From positions 1 through 6,690 of the forward strand of contig JAJXSV010000107.1 of assembly GCA_021784375.1 (NCBI GenBank): a stretch of 6,690 bases of DNA, given 5' to 3'. Below, one piece after another: positions 1 through 6,538 of this stretch. The notes under the pieces are model-generated. The model saw nothing but the letters and a program-made list of their open reading frames with translations. It did not search any database and had not been told where the DNA came from. Position 1 is the first letter of the stretch. Each line of letters opens with the position of its first letter. Source of the stretch: Actinomycetes bacterium. GTDB lineage: Bacteria; Actinomycetota; Actinomycetes; S36-B12; UBA5976. The translations under genes were made by a program, and so were the position numbers.

Positions 1-801
1 GGCCGGATGGACGGCGGCCATCTCCAGCAGGCGGCTCGTCCCCTCGTCCTTGCCGGCGCCACCGGCGATGAAGAGGTTCACCTTGCGCGGGTGCGCATGG
101 CTGATGCGATCGAAGACCTCGGCCAGTTCGAGCAGGCCCTTGTAGGGCTTGATGGCGCCGAGGACGAGCGACACCTGCTCGTTGGGGCCGAAGCCCAGTT
201 GGGCGCGAGCACCGGCCCGTGAGAAGCGCTCCGAGTAGTAGCCCTGGTAGCCGGGGTGCTCGACGCGCACCACCTTCTCCGCGGGCACCGTGAAGTGGCC
301 GGCCGCGGCAGCGATGGAATGCGGGTTCATGATGTGCACCATCTCGGCGCGTTCACACATGATCTCGCGCAGGCGCACCTCGAGGTCCTCGTGCACCGAT
401 TCATGCGGCAGGACGTTGTGCATGGTCCAGACCAAGCGGACGCCCTGCTGCTGCATCGCGTCCAGCGAGCGCTCGAAGGCGCCCACGCGCTTCTGCGCCT
501 CCTCCCGCGTGCTCGCGCCTGCGAGGACGACATTGAGCCAGTGGAGATGCCATACCCGCTGGTCGACATGCGCTGCGGAGCGCAGCAACCGCACCGCCTC
601 GCCATGCTGTTGCGCCCCCATGGTCGCGATGTCGTGCTCGGGCATCTGCATCATGAGCAGTTGCTGGTACGGATTGCCCACGAAGTGCGGCGAGTACACC
701 CAGGCCGAGGCCTCGCGGTTGGGGTGCACGGTGATCGCCTGTTGCATGCTCCAGCGGCGCTCCAGGCCGCGCTTCTGCGGGAGCCGGTCGTCGAAGATCA
801 T
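1..801 (-). CDS. Glycosyltransferase, GT4-like (C-terminal part missing at window edge)
   Basis: The frame stays open from an ATG at 801 to the left edge (267 codons, no stop), so this is the N-terminal two thirds or so of a nucleotide-sugar-dependent glycosyltransferase. The N-terminal domain has HLHWLN at residues 85-90 and TMHNVLPHE at 126-134. This His-Trp / HN-x-x-PHE pattern is common in the acceptor-side half of bacterial GT4-like exopolysaccharide transferases. Residues 155-170 (HIMNPHSI...) and 215-223 (GAIKPYKGL) match the linker and the start of the C-terminal Rossmann domain that binds the sugar nucleotide; the window ends inside that domain. No signal peptide or membrane segment is visible, so it is probably cytosolic or peripheral on the membrane. 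Its ATG overlaps the TGA of the upstream glycosyltransferase gene (ATGA), which implies coupled translation and a shared pathway. The Shine-Dalgarno is weak (AAGG about 10 bases upstream), as fits coupling. Donor and acceptor sugars cannot be told from sequence. Confidence 0.85.
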   Translation of the reverse strand, partial: MIFDDRLPQKRGLERRWSMQQAITVHPNREASAWVYSPHFVGNPYQQLLMMQMPEHDIATMGAQQHGEAVRLLRSAAHVDQRVWHLHWLNVVLAGASTREEAQKRVGAFERSLDAMQQQGVRLVWTMHNVLPHESVHEDLEVRLREIMCERAEMVHIMNPHSIAAAAGHFTVPAEKVVRVEHPGYQGYYSERFSRAGARAQLGFGPNEQVSLVLGAIKPYKGLLELAEVFDRISHAHPRKVNLFIAGGAGKDEGTSRLLEMAAVHPA

Positions 802-2495
802 GCGTGCACCGCCTTCTCGGCGAAGCGCCGTTCCGCTTGCTCATAGGCGGCCACGAAGTTGCGGCCGTTGGCGGACCAGGTGCGCTCGCGGCGCACCCAC
901 TCCGCCGCGTTGCGCACGCGCTGCTCGGTACCCGCGACATCGAGGAAGCACTGCGCAGCCACACGCGCAAGGTCCGCAGGGTCCTCCGCGCGGTAGCTGA
1001 GTCCGCGCGGAGCGCCCTCATCGTCGACGATCTCCACCAGGGCGGGAAGGTCCGAGACGAGCAGCGGGATGTCCATCGCCATCGCCTCGAAGGGCTTCAT
1101 GGGTGAGACCAGGCGCCCGGCCCGCTCGTTGGTGCGGGGGATCACGAAGAGGTCGATCTGCGCGTAGTAGTGCGAGACCTCCTCGAAGGGGATCGAGCCC
1201 GTGAACACGACGTCGTCGGCGACGTTGAGCTTCCTGGCGAGCGCCTCGAGCTCGGCGCGCCGCGCGCCGTCGCCCACGAGCAGGGCCTTGGCCGGGATGC
1301 CCTGCTGCTTGAGCAGCGGCACGGCCCGGATCATGGCCTCCTGGCCCTCGCGCGGGTGCGAGAGGTTGCTCACGTAACCGATGACCTTGGCCCCGGTGAG
1401 CCCGAGCTGGGCGCGGAGCTCCTCATCGCGGACCTCAGGCGAGAAGCGGTCGATGTCGACGGCGTTGGGGATGCCCGTCACCTTGTCCACCGGGACCTTG
1501 TGCTGCTCGACGATCTCGTCACGCATGGGGCCGGACAACGTCACCACGTAGTCGGCCGCGTGCATGCAGCGGCCCTCGGTGGCGTGGCGCTGGTGGAAGT
1601 AGGGCGCGGACTCCATGTAGCGCTTGTCGCTCGTCCAGGTGGTCTCGAAGAAGGAGCGCACCTCGTACATCCACGGGATCCCGTACCACTCGGCGACCGC
1701 GCGACCGACGAGTGCGGTCTCGAAGCCGCGATGGCCGGAGCCGATGTGCAGGACGGTGGGGCGGAACTCGAGCACGAACCTCGCGAGCGCCGTGGCCGCG
1801 AGGTCGAGGTACTCGTTGACGGCCATCCCGGAGAGATGGGCGTTCGGGAGCAGGTGGCTGTACGTGATGTCGTCGACAGTGACCTCGGCTGGAGCGTCCT
1901 CGACCTTGATGACGGCCGGGAAGCCGGGCATGGTCACCGCGACGATCGTGGTACCCGTGCCCTTCACCGAGCGCAGGGTCTCATGGCTGCGCGTGCAGAA
2001 CCCGTTGTGCAGGTAGGGCGCCGACTCCTTGGCCAGGTAGAGCACGCGGCGCTCCGTGGGCCGTTCGATGACCACGGGTGCGGGGATGCCGACCGAGGGC
2101 ATCCACGCTGGATGCACCTCGAGCACGCGCCCGCGCAGGCTCTCCGCGCGCTTGATGTCGTTGGGCTGGCGCGAGATCCGCGCGAGCCGATCGGCCAGGC
2201 GGCAGGCCGCGTCGAAGTCACCGACCTTGCCGTAGGCGCTCACCAGGACCCGCGCGCTGCGCGCCAGTGGGTACTCGTGCTGCACGTGAGGGGACAGGGC
2301 GCGGATGACGCCTTCCCAGTCCTCCTTCGAGACATGCGCCCGCGCCACGGCGAGACGGGGCATGCCGAGCAGGACGCGGACGGCGTTGGTGAACGTGCGA
2401 CGGATCGAGGGCCAGGCCTGCCGGAGGAGGCGGATGCGACCGTCCGACCTGAGGCGTTCGAGGAAGGCTCTCCACTTGGCCCTGACACGACGCAT
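798..2495 (-). CDS. GT4-family glycosyltransferase with TPR-like N-terminal region
   Basis: A 565-residue protein from ATG 2495. Residues 1-45 are Arg/Lys-rich, without a signal peptide. Residues 50-130 contain paired amphipathic helices (DWEGVIRALSPH at 59-70 and GDFDAACRLADRLARI at 92-107) resembling TPR units. Residues 149-345 form the first Rossmann domain (RVLYLAKESAPYLHNG at the start, GIPNAVDIDRF at 341-351). Residues 369-520 form the GT1-type C-terminal domain: GYVSNL at 373-378, VGDG at 407-410, FTGSIPFEEV at 431-440, and KPFEAMAMDIPLLVSD at 467-482, whose Glu470 lies where retaining GT4 enzymes contact the donor sugar nucleotide. The likely job is transfer of a sugar from an activated donor onto a glycan or lipid-linked acceptor. 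A GTG at 2555 in the same frame would add 20 residues but has no ribosome binding site, whereas ATG 2495 has a strong one. The stop overlaps the next gene by 4 bases. The substrate is unknown. Confidence 0.9.
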   Translation of the reverse strand: MRRVRAKWRAFLERLRSDGRIRLLRQAWPSIRRTFTNAVRVLLGMPRLAVARAHVSKEDWEGVIRALSPHVQHEYPLARSARVLVSAYGKVGDFDAACRLADRLARISRQPNDIKRAESLRGRVLEVHPAWMPSVGIPAPVVIERPTERRVLYLAKESAPYLHNGFCTRSHETLRSVKGTGTTIVAVTMPGFPAVIKVEDAPAEVTVDDITYSHLLPNAHLSGMAVNEYLDLAATALARFVLEFRPTVLHIGSGHRGFETALVGRAVAEWYGIPWMYEVRSFFETTWTSDKRYMESAPYFHQRHATEGRCMHAADYVVTLSGPMRDEIVEQHKVPVDKVTGIPNAVDIDRFSPEVRDEELRAQLGLTGAKVIGYVSNLSHPREGQEAMIRAVPLLKQQGIPAKALLVGDGARRAELEALARKLNVADDVVFTGSIPFEEVSHYYAQIDLFVIPRTNERAGRLVSPMKPFEAMAMDIPLLVSDLPALVEIVDDEGAPRGLSYRAEDPADLARVAAQCFLDVAGTEQRVRNAAEWVRRERTWSANGRNFVAAYEQAERRFAEKAVHA

Positions 2496-2503
2496 CCGGC
2501 TGT

Positions 2504-2510
2504 CCTCCTC
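2504..2510 (-). promoter_or_regulatory. Ribosome binding site that fixes the glycosyltransferase start at 2495
   Basis: On the minus strand GAGGAGG is followed by an 8-base spacer (ACAGCCGG) and ATG at 2495. The match to the anti-Shine-Dalgarno and the spacing are near ideal. The alternative in-frame GTG at 2555 has nothing comparable before it, so the shorter form is preferred. Confidence 0.75.
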
Positions 2511-2580
2511 GGTGGGGCTTGGCTCCACGGCGGGCTTCCCTGTCGCGCTCCGCACGCGCCTGCGCGAGCCGCCGAGCCGT

Positions 2581-2600
2581 TACCCCTTAGCCTATTTGCC
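2581..2600. promoter_or_regulatory. AT-rich island in the divergent intergenic region, candidate promoters
   Basis: This is the only AT-rich patch in the 143 bases separating the minus-strand glycosyltransferase from orn. It holds TAGCCT at 2588-2593 on the plus strand and TAGGCT at 2594-2589 on the minus strand. Both fit the TAnnnT pattern of a housekeeping -10 element. Transcripts starting just past these would give leaders of about 40 bases for orn and about 85 bases for the glycosyltransferase. I see no convincing -35 box on either strand. The assignment rests on position, composition and the -10-like hexamers only. Confidence 0.3.
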
Positions 2601-2638
2601 GAAGCGACCCCCGTGGCGCAGACCGGGGAAGGGAAATC

Positions 2639-3286
2639 ATGACGGACAACAACGAGACCTTCGACGAGAACGTGTGGGCGGCGAACCGTCCGCAGGAGCG
2701 GCTGGTGTGGATCGACTGTGAGATGACCGGCCTCGACGTCGCGCGCGACGTGCTGGTCGAGATCGCTGTCATCGTCACCGAGGCCGACCTCACGCCGCTC
2801 GACGAGGGCATCGATGTCGTCATCCATGCCACACCGGAGCAGTTGTCGTCCATGGACCCCTTCGTCGTGAACATGCACACGGAGTCGGGGCTGCTGCCGC
2901 TCATCGCCGACGGCGTCGACGTGGCGGTCGCCGAGCAGATGGTGCTCGAGTACGTGAAGCAGCACGTGCCGGAGCCGCGCAAGGCGCCCCTGGCCGGCTC
3001 GTCCGTGTACGTCGACCGCGGCTACCTGGCGCGCCAGATGCCGGCCCTCGACGCCCACCTGCACTACCGACTGGTGGACGTCTCCACGGTGAAGGAACTC
3101 ACCCGACGCTGGTACCCGCGCGTGTACTTCAACTCCCCCAAGAAGGTGGGCGGTCACCGCGCCCTTGGGGACATCCTCGACTCCATCCGCGAGCTGCGCT
3201 ACTACCGCTCGATGGTCTTCGCCGCCCAGCCCGGACCGGACACCGCCACCGCCAAGGCCGCCAGCAGCAACTTCGTCGGCAAGTAG
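2639..3286 (+). CDS. orn: Oligoribonuclease (DEDDh 3'-5' exoribonuclease)
   Basis: A 215-residue cytosolic exonuclease that finishes RNA decay by hydrolysing 2-5 nt oligoribonucleotides to mononucleotides; family members also hydrolyse pGpG, the linear product of c-di-GMP breakdown. The DEDDh set is complete: Asp26 and Glu28 in WIDCEMTGLD, Asp126 in AGSSVYVDRGYLARQ, His173 and Asp178 in GGHRALGDILDSIRELRYYR. The 5-residue His-Asp spacing matches E. coli Orn (from memory). LHYRLVDVSTVKEL and RRWYPRVYFNSP are also typical, and the wording is actinobacterial. About 20 residues precede the usual LVWIDCEMTGL opening, a short acidic, Asn-rich extension. The ATG has a purine-rich GGGGAAGGG about 5 bases upstream, and the later in-frame GTG at 2672 has no better site, so I keep the ATG. 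It is transcribed alone, divergent from the glycosyltransferases and convergent with the fad operon. Confidence 0.97.
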   Translation: MTDNNETFDENVWAANRPQERLVWIDCEMTGLDVARDVLVEIAVIVTEADLTPLDEGIDVVIHATPEQLSSMDPFVVNMHTESGLLPLIADGVDVAVAEQMVLEYVKQHVPEPRKAPLAGSSVYVDRGYLARQMPALDAHLHYRLVDVSTVKELTRRWYPRVYFNSPKKVGGHRALGDILDSIRELRYYRSMVFAAQPGPDTATAKAASSNFVGK

Positions 3287-3291
3287 GCCGC

Positions 3292-3314
3292 GCCGGCGGG
3301 TCCGGCCTGCCGGC
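3292..3314 (+). terminator. GC-rich hairpin between convergent genes, candidate terminator
   Basis: GCCGGCGGG at 3292-3300 pairs with CCTGCCGGC at 3306-3314 across a 5-base loop (TCCGG), giving a 9-bp stem with one G-U wobble in the plus-strand RNA. It starts 5 bases after the orn stop and ends 8 bases before the fadB stop on the other strand. There is no proper U-tract (TTGGGT follows), as is common for terminators in high-GC actinobacteria. Read from the minus strand the wobble becomes an A-C mismatch, so it should fold better in the orn transcript. Confidence 0.5.
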
Positions 3315-3322
3315 TTGGGTCG

Positions 3323-5359
3323 CTAGCGGGCCGCGTTGAAGTCGTGACCGTTGACGCGTCGGCTCACGCCCGCGTAGTCGAGGTAGGCGGTGATGCCGCC
3401 GAGCGCGAATGGCCAGCCGGCACCGATGATCATGGCCAGGTCGATCTGCGCGGCGTCCTCCACCACGCCCTCGTCGAGCATGATCCGGATCTCCTCCGCG
3501 AGCGCCACCTCCACGGCAGCCCGGGCCTCCGCTTCGGTCATCGCCGAGGTACCGGCCGCCAAGGCCCGAACCTCGGGCACCACCTCACCCCTGCCATCGA
3601 GCACCTTGACGCCCAGACCCACCACCGCGGTGAGGAAGCGTGAGACACGGAAGCGTTCCGGGTACGCACCGTGCATGGTGCCGTTGAGGTGCAACGCCAC
3701 CTGGGCACCGACGAGGTCGAGCAGCGCGAAGGCGTTCATGGGCAGGCCGAGCCGATCGCTCGCGTGCATCACGGCATCGAGCCGCACCCCTTCGTCGATG
3801 AGCCCGAAGAGCACCGACAACTGCCGCAGGAGCAAGCGGTTCACGATGAAGCCCCGCGCGTCAGCGCTGCGCACCGCGGTCTTGCGGAGCTGGCCGGCGA
3901 AGGCGAAGGCCGAGGCGAGCGCACGATCGTCGGTGGCTGCCGCGGGGATCACCTCGACGAGCGGCATGCGCGAGACGGGGTTGAAGAAGTGCATCCCCAC
4001 GACGCGTTCGGGGTGACGCATGCCCGCGCTCATGGCCGTGATGGAGAGGCCCGAGGTGTTGGTGACGACCAGGCAGGTGTCCGACACCACCGCTTCCAGC
4101 TGCTCGAAGACCTGGCGCTTCACGGCGGGCTCCTCGAACACCGCCTCGATGACGAAGTCCGAGGCGGCCAGGCTCGACAGCGAATCGGAGACCGAGACGA
4201 GCCCCGTGTAGCGGCGCGCCTGGGCCTCGGTCCACTTGCCCCGGCGGACCTCCGACGACGCCAGTTCGGCGATCCGTCCGCGCGTGAGTTCGGCACGCTC
4301 CGCGTTCACCTCGACCATGGCGACCGGCAGCTTGGTCCTCGACACGAAGAGCATGGCGATCTGGCTGGCCATCAGGCCACCGCCGACGATGCCGATACGT
4401 GCCACGGGCGTGGCCTCGACGCCTTCCGGGATTCCCAACGGCCGCTTGCTGCGCTTCGTGACCAGGTTGAATGCGTAGAGGCTGGCCCGTAGCTCCTTCG
4501 AGCCCAAGCAGGAGACGAGCGCGTCGTCTTCCGCCTCGAAGCCCTCATCGCGGGTGCGCGTCCGAGCGCCCGCGATGAGTTCGAGCGCCAAGCCGGGTGC
4601 TGGGAAGGCATTGTGCGTCTTGCCCGCGACGAGGGCCCGGCCCCGCGTGATGGCGTCGTCCCATGCGGCGGCCTCGAACTGCGGGCGCGAAACCGTCGTG
4701 GAGCCCTCGAGCACGGAGTACGCCCAGGCGATGCCATCGGCGACGAAGGTCGTCGCAGGGAGCACCGCATCGACGACGCCCAAGTCCAAAGCCTCCTGAA
4801 CCGTCAACATCCGGTTGTTCGACAATGGATGCTCGACGATCACCTTGACGGCGCCAGCCGGTCCCACGAGCCGAGGAAGCAGGTAGCAGCCGCCCCAGCC
4901 CGGGACCAGCCCGAGGTGCACCTCCGGCAGGGCGTAGGGACCGCCTGCCGCGCTGGACACCCGGTAGGTGCAGTGGAGTGAGATCTCCAGACCGCCGCCG
5001 ACAGCGATGCCGTTGAGCAGCGCGAAACTGGGGAACGGCAGCTCGCCGATCCTGCGGAAGGTCGCGTGTCCGGTCTCCGCGACCTGACGCGGGCTGAGGC
5101 CAGTCGTCATGATGCCACCGGCGCCGAGGTCGGCCCCGGCACTGAATGAGTAGGGCTTGCTCGTGATGAGGACGGCCCGCAGCTCCTCGCGCTCGATGAT
5201 GTCGATGGCGTCGGACAGCGACTGCAGGCCCCCCGGACCGAAGGTGTTCGGGCGCTTGGGGTCTGCGCCGTTGTCGAGCGTCAGCAGCGCCCCCCGGCCG
5301 AAGCCATCGGGGAAGTCGAAGTAGCGCAGCAGGGACCGGGTGACGACTTCAGTGCTCAT
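3323..5359 (-). CDS. fadB: FadB-type enoyl-CoA hydratase / 3-hydroxyacyl-CoA dehydrogenase
   Basis: A 678-residue multifunctional enzyme for steps 2 and 3 of beta-oxidation: hydration of trans-2-enoyl-CoA, then NAD-dependent oxidation of the 3-hydroxyacyl-CoA. Residues 1-210 are a crotonase domain with FSAGADLGA at 72-80 and both general acid/base glutamates, Glu125 (VGGGLEI) and Glu146 (ALPEVHLG). Residues 320-500 are the dinucleotide-binding dehydrogenase domain (IGIVGGGLMAS at 322-332) with Ser436, catalytic His457 in GMHFFNPV, partner Glu469, and Asn507 in GFIVNRLL. Residues 505-595 and 615-670 are the two C-terminal 3HCDH repeats. The length is slightly under E. coli FadB. The opening, with LLTLDNGADPKRPNTFGP, resembles the Streptomyces-type protein encoded beside a thiolase. 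ATG 5359 was chosen because GGGAG lies 8 bases upstream and it overlaps the thiolase stop (ATGA); the frame is open 16 codons further upstream without such support. It probably forms a complex with the FadA thiolase. Confidence 0.93.
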   Translation of the reverse strand: MSTEVVTRSLLRYFDFPDGFGRGALLTLDNGADPKRPNTFGPGGLQSLSDAIDIIEREELRAVLITSKPYSFSAGADLGAGGIMTTGLSPRQVAETGHATFRRIGELPFPSFALLNGIAVGGGLEISLHCTYRVSSAAGGPYALPEVHLGLVPGWGGCYLLPRLVGPAGAVKVIVEHPLSNNRMLTVQEALDLGVVDAVLPATTFVADGIAWAYSVLEGSTTVSRPQFEAAAWDDAITRGRALVAGKTHNAFPAPGLALELIAGARTRTRDEGFEAEDDALVSCLGSKELRASLYAFNLVTKRSKRPLGIPEGVEATPVARIGIVGGGLMASQIAMLFVSRTKLPVAMVEVNAERAELTRGRIAELASSEVRRGKWTEAQARRYTGLVSVSDSLSSLAASDFVIEAVFEEPAVKRQVFEQLEAVVSDTCLVVTNTSGLSITAMSAGMRHPERVVGMHFFNPVSRMPLVEVIPAAATDDRALASAFAFAGQLRKTAVRSADARGFIVNRLLLRQLSVLFGLIDEGVRLDAVMHASDRLGLPMNAFALLDLVGAQVALHLNGTMHGAYPERFRVSRFLTAVVGLGVKVLDGRGEVVPEVRALAAGTSAMTEAEARAAVEVALAEEIRIMLDEGVVEDAAQIDLAMIIGAGWPFALGGITAYLDYAGVSRRVNGHDFNAAR

Positions 5360-6528
5360 CGCTGGTTCTCCCAGATGACGCTCGCGCCCATGCCGAGGCC
5401 CACGCACATGGTGGTGAGGCCATAGCGTGCCTGCGGATGTGCGGCGAAGTACTCGACCATGTTGGCCATCAGGCGCACTCCGCTCGAGGCGAGCGGATGG
5501 CCCACGGCGATGGCACCGCCGTAGGGATTGACGTGTGCCGCGTCATCCGCGAGCCCGAAGTGCTCGAGGAACGCGAGCACCTGGACGGCGAACGCCTCGT
5601 TGATCTCGATGACGTCCATGTCCGCGATGGAGAGCCCGGCCTTGGCCAACGCCTTCTCCGTCGACGGCACCGGGCCGTACCCCATGATCTCCGGTTCGAC
5701 GCCCACGAACGCGTACGCCACCATGCCCGCACGCGGTGTGGCAGCAAGGTCGGCGGCCCGGCTGCGGCTCATGATGAGGGCGGCGGTGGCGCCGTCATTG
5801 AGGCCCGCGGCATTGCCTGCGGTGACTCGGCCGTTGGGGCGGAAGGCTGTCCTCAGCCCGGCCAGGGCGGCGAGCGAGGTGTCCGGCCGCGGGGGTTCGT
5901 CCCTCGTGACAAGACCCCAGGCCCCCTCCGCGTCCCGCGCCGCCACCGGCACCAACTGGCGGGCGAAACGGGCTTCCGCATAGGCGGCGGCCGTGCGCTG
6001 CTGCGAGCGCAGGGCGAAGGCGTCGGCGCGCTCGCGCGTGATGCCGGGCAGCCGGTCGTGCAGGTTCTCCGCGGTGGCACCCATGTTCAGGGCGTCAGTG
6101 GCGACCAGTCGCTCGACCATGAAGCGGGGGTTCACGTGGAAGTTGGAGCTGATGGGGTGCCGACCCATGTGCTCCACACCGCCCGCGATGCCGATGTCGA
6201 TCATCCCCACCGCGATCTCGGAGCCGATCTGGGTGGTGGCGGTCATGGCACCGGAGCACATGCGATCGACGGCATAGCCGGGCACACTGTTCGGCAGGCC
6301 GGCAAGCAACCCGATGGAGCGCCCGAGCGTCACCCCCTGGTCGCCGGTCTGCGAGGTCGCGGCGATGCCGATGTCCTCGACCAGCGCGGGGTCGAGCCGG
6401 TTGCGCTCGATCAGCGCCTTCACCACGGCCACACCGAGGTCGTCGGCACGGGTGTTCGTGTAGACGCCACCGGCCTTGCCGAATGGCGTGCGAACCGCGT
6501 CGACGAGTACGACGTCCTGCAGTGTCAT
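5356..6528 (-). CDS. fadA: Acetyl-CoA acyltransferase (3-ketoacyl-CoA thiolase)
   Basis: A 390-residue thiolase, normal length for the family, catalysing CoA-dependent cleavage of 3-ketoacyl-CoA to acetyl-CoA and a shortened acyl-CoA. All catalytic elements are present: nucleophile Cys91 (DRMCSGAM), the NEAFA loop at 310-314, His344 (GGAIAVGHPLASSG) and second Cys375 (TMCVGLGMG). The GHPLASSG form, where many thiolases have GHPLGASG, and the ending VIWENQR match my recollection of the Streptomyces-type FadA. The start is ATG 6528, with AGGAG 5 bases upstream. An in-frame GTG at 6534 overlaps that AGGAG and is unlikely to be used. The gene lies between an acyl-CoA dehydrogenase and the FadB-type gene, so a catabolic role is favoured over biosynthetic acetoacetyl-CoA formation, although that activity cannot be ruled out from sequence. 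Confidence 0.95.
   Translation of the reverse strand: MTLQDVVLVDAVRTPFGKAGGVYTNTRADDLGVAVVKALIERNRLDPALVEDIGIAATSQTGDQGVTLGRSIGLLAGLPNSVPGYAVDRMCSGAMTATTQIGSEIAVGMIDIGIAGGVEHMGRHPISSNFHVNPRFMVERLVATDALNMGATAENLHDRLPGITRERADAFALRSQQRTAAAYAEARFARQLVPVAARDAEGAWGLVTRDEPPRPDTSLAALAGLRTAFRPNGRVTAGNAAGLNDGATAALIMSRSRAADLAATPRAGMVAYAFVGVEPEIMGYGPVPSTEKALAKAGLSIADMDVIEINEAFAVQVLAFLEHFGLADDAAHVNPYGGAIAVGHPLASSGVRLMANMVEYFAAHPQARYGLTTMCVGLGMGASVIWENQR
5368..5372 (-). promoter_or_regulatory. Ribosome binding site inside the thiolase end, for the FadB-type gene
   Basis: GGGAG lies 8 bases before ATG 5359 on the minus strand, within the last codons of the thiolase gene. Together with the ATGA overlap it supports the 678-residue form of the downstream protein and translation coupled to the thiolase. 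Confidence 0.6.
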
Positions 6529-6533
6529 CGTCA

Positions 6534-6538
6534 CTCCT
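6534..6538 (-). promoter_or_regulatory. Ribosome binding site for the thiolase, overlapping the upstream stop codon
   Basis: On the minus strand AGGAG sits 5 bases before ATG 6528. Its first two bases are the last two of the TAG stop of the acyl-CoA dehydrogenase (TAGGAG). It rules against the GTG at 6534, which begins at the last base of this site. Confidence 0.7.

Noticed and set aside
1170..2642. A 490-codon plus-strand open frame opposite the glycosyltransferase gene
   Set aside because: It lies antisense to a gene with clear GT4 motifs, and its translation is low-complexity (rich in His, Arg, Gly, Asp, Val) with no recognisable domain. Such frames are typical mirror artefacts of high-GC codon usage.
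2240..3157. A 305-codon minus-strand open frame spanning orn and the intergenic region
   Set aside because: It runs antisense through the Orn catalytic motifs and into another frame of the glycosyltransferase gene; it would remove the intergenic region and has no recognisable domain.
2639..3286. A functional link between orn (pGpG turnover, c-di-GMP) and the neighbouring polysaccharide-type glycosyltransferases
   Set aside because: Attractive, but the genes are divergent, no c-di-GMP synthase, phosphodiesterase or PilZ domain is visible, and adjacency alone is weak evidence.
3287..3322. A tRNA gene (tRNA-His) downstream of orn, as I recall in some actinobacteria
   Set aside because: The gap is only 36 bases and holds a simple hairpin; no tRNA-like cloverleaf or TTCGA arm is seen there.
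3671..4492. A 273-codon plus-strand open frame opposite the FadB-type gene
   Set aside because: Same antisense artefact: no domain, biased composition and no ribosome binding site that stands out.
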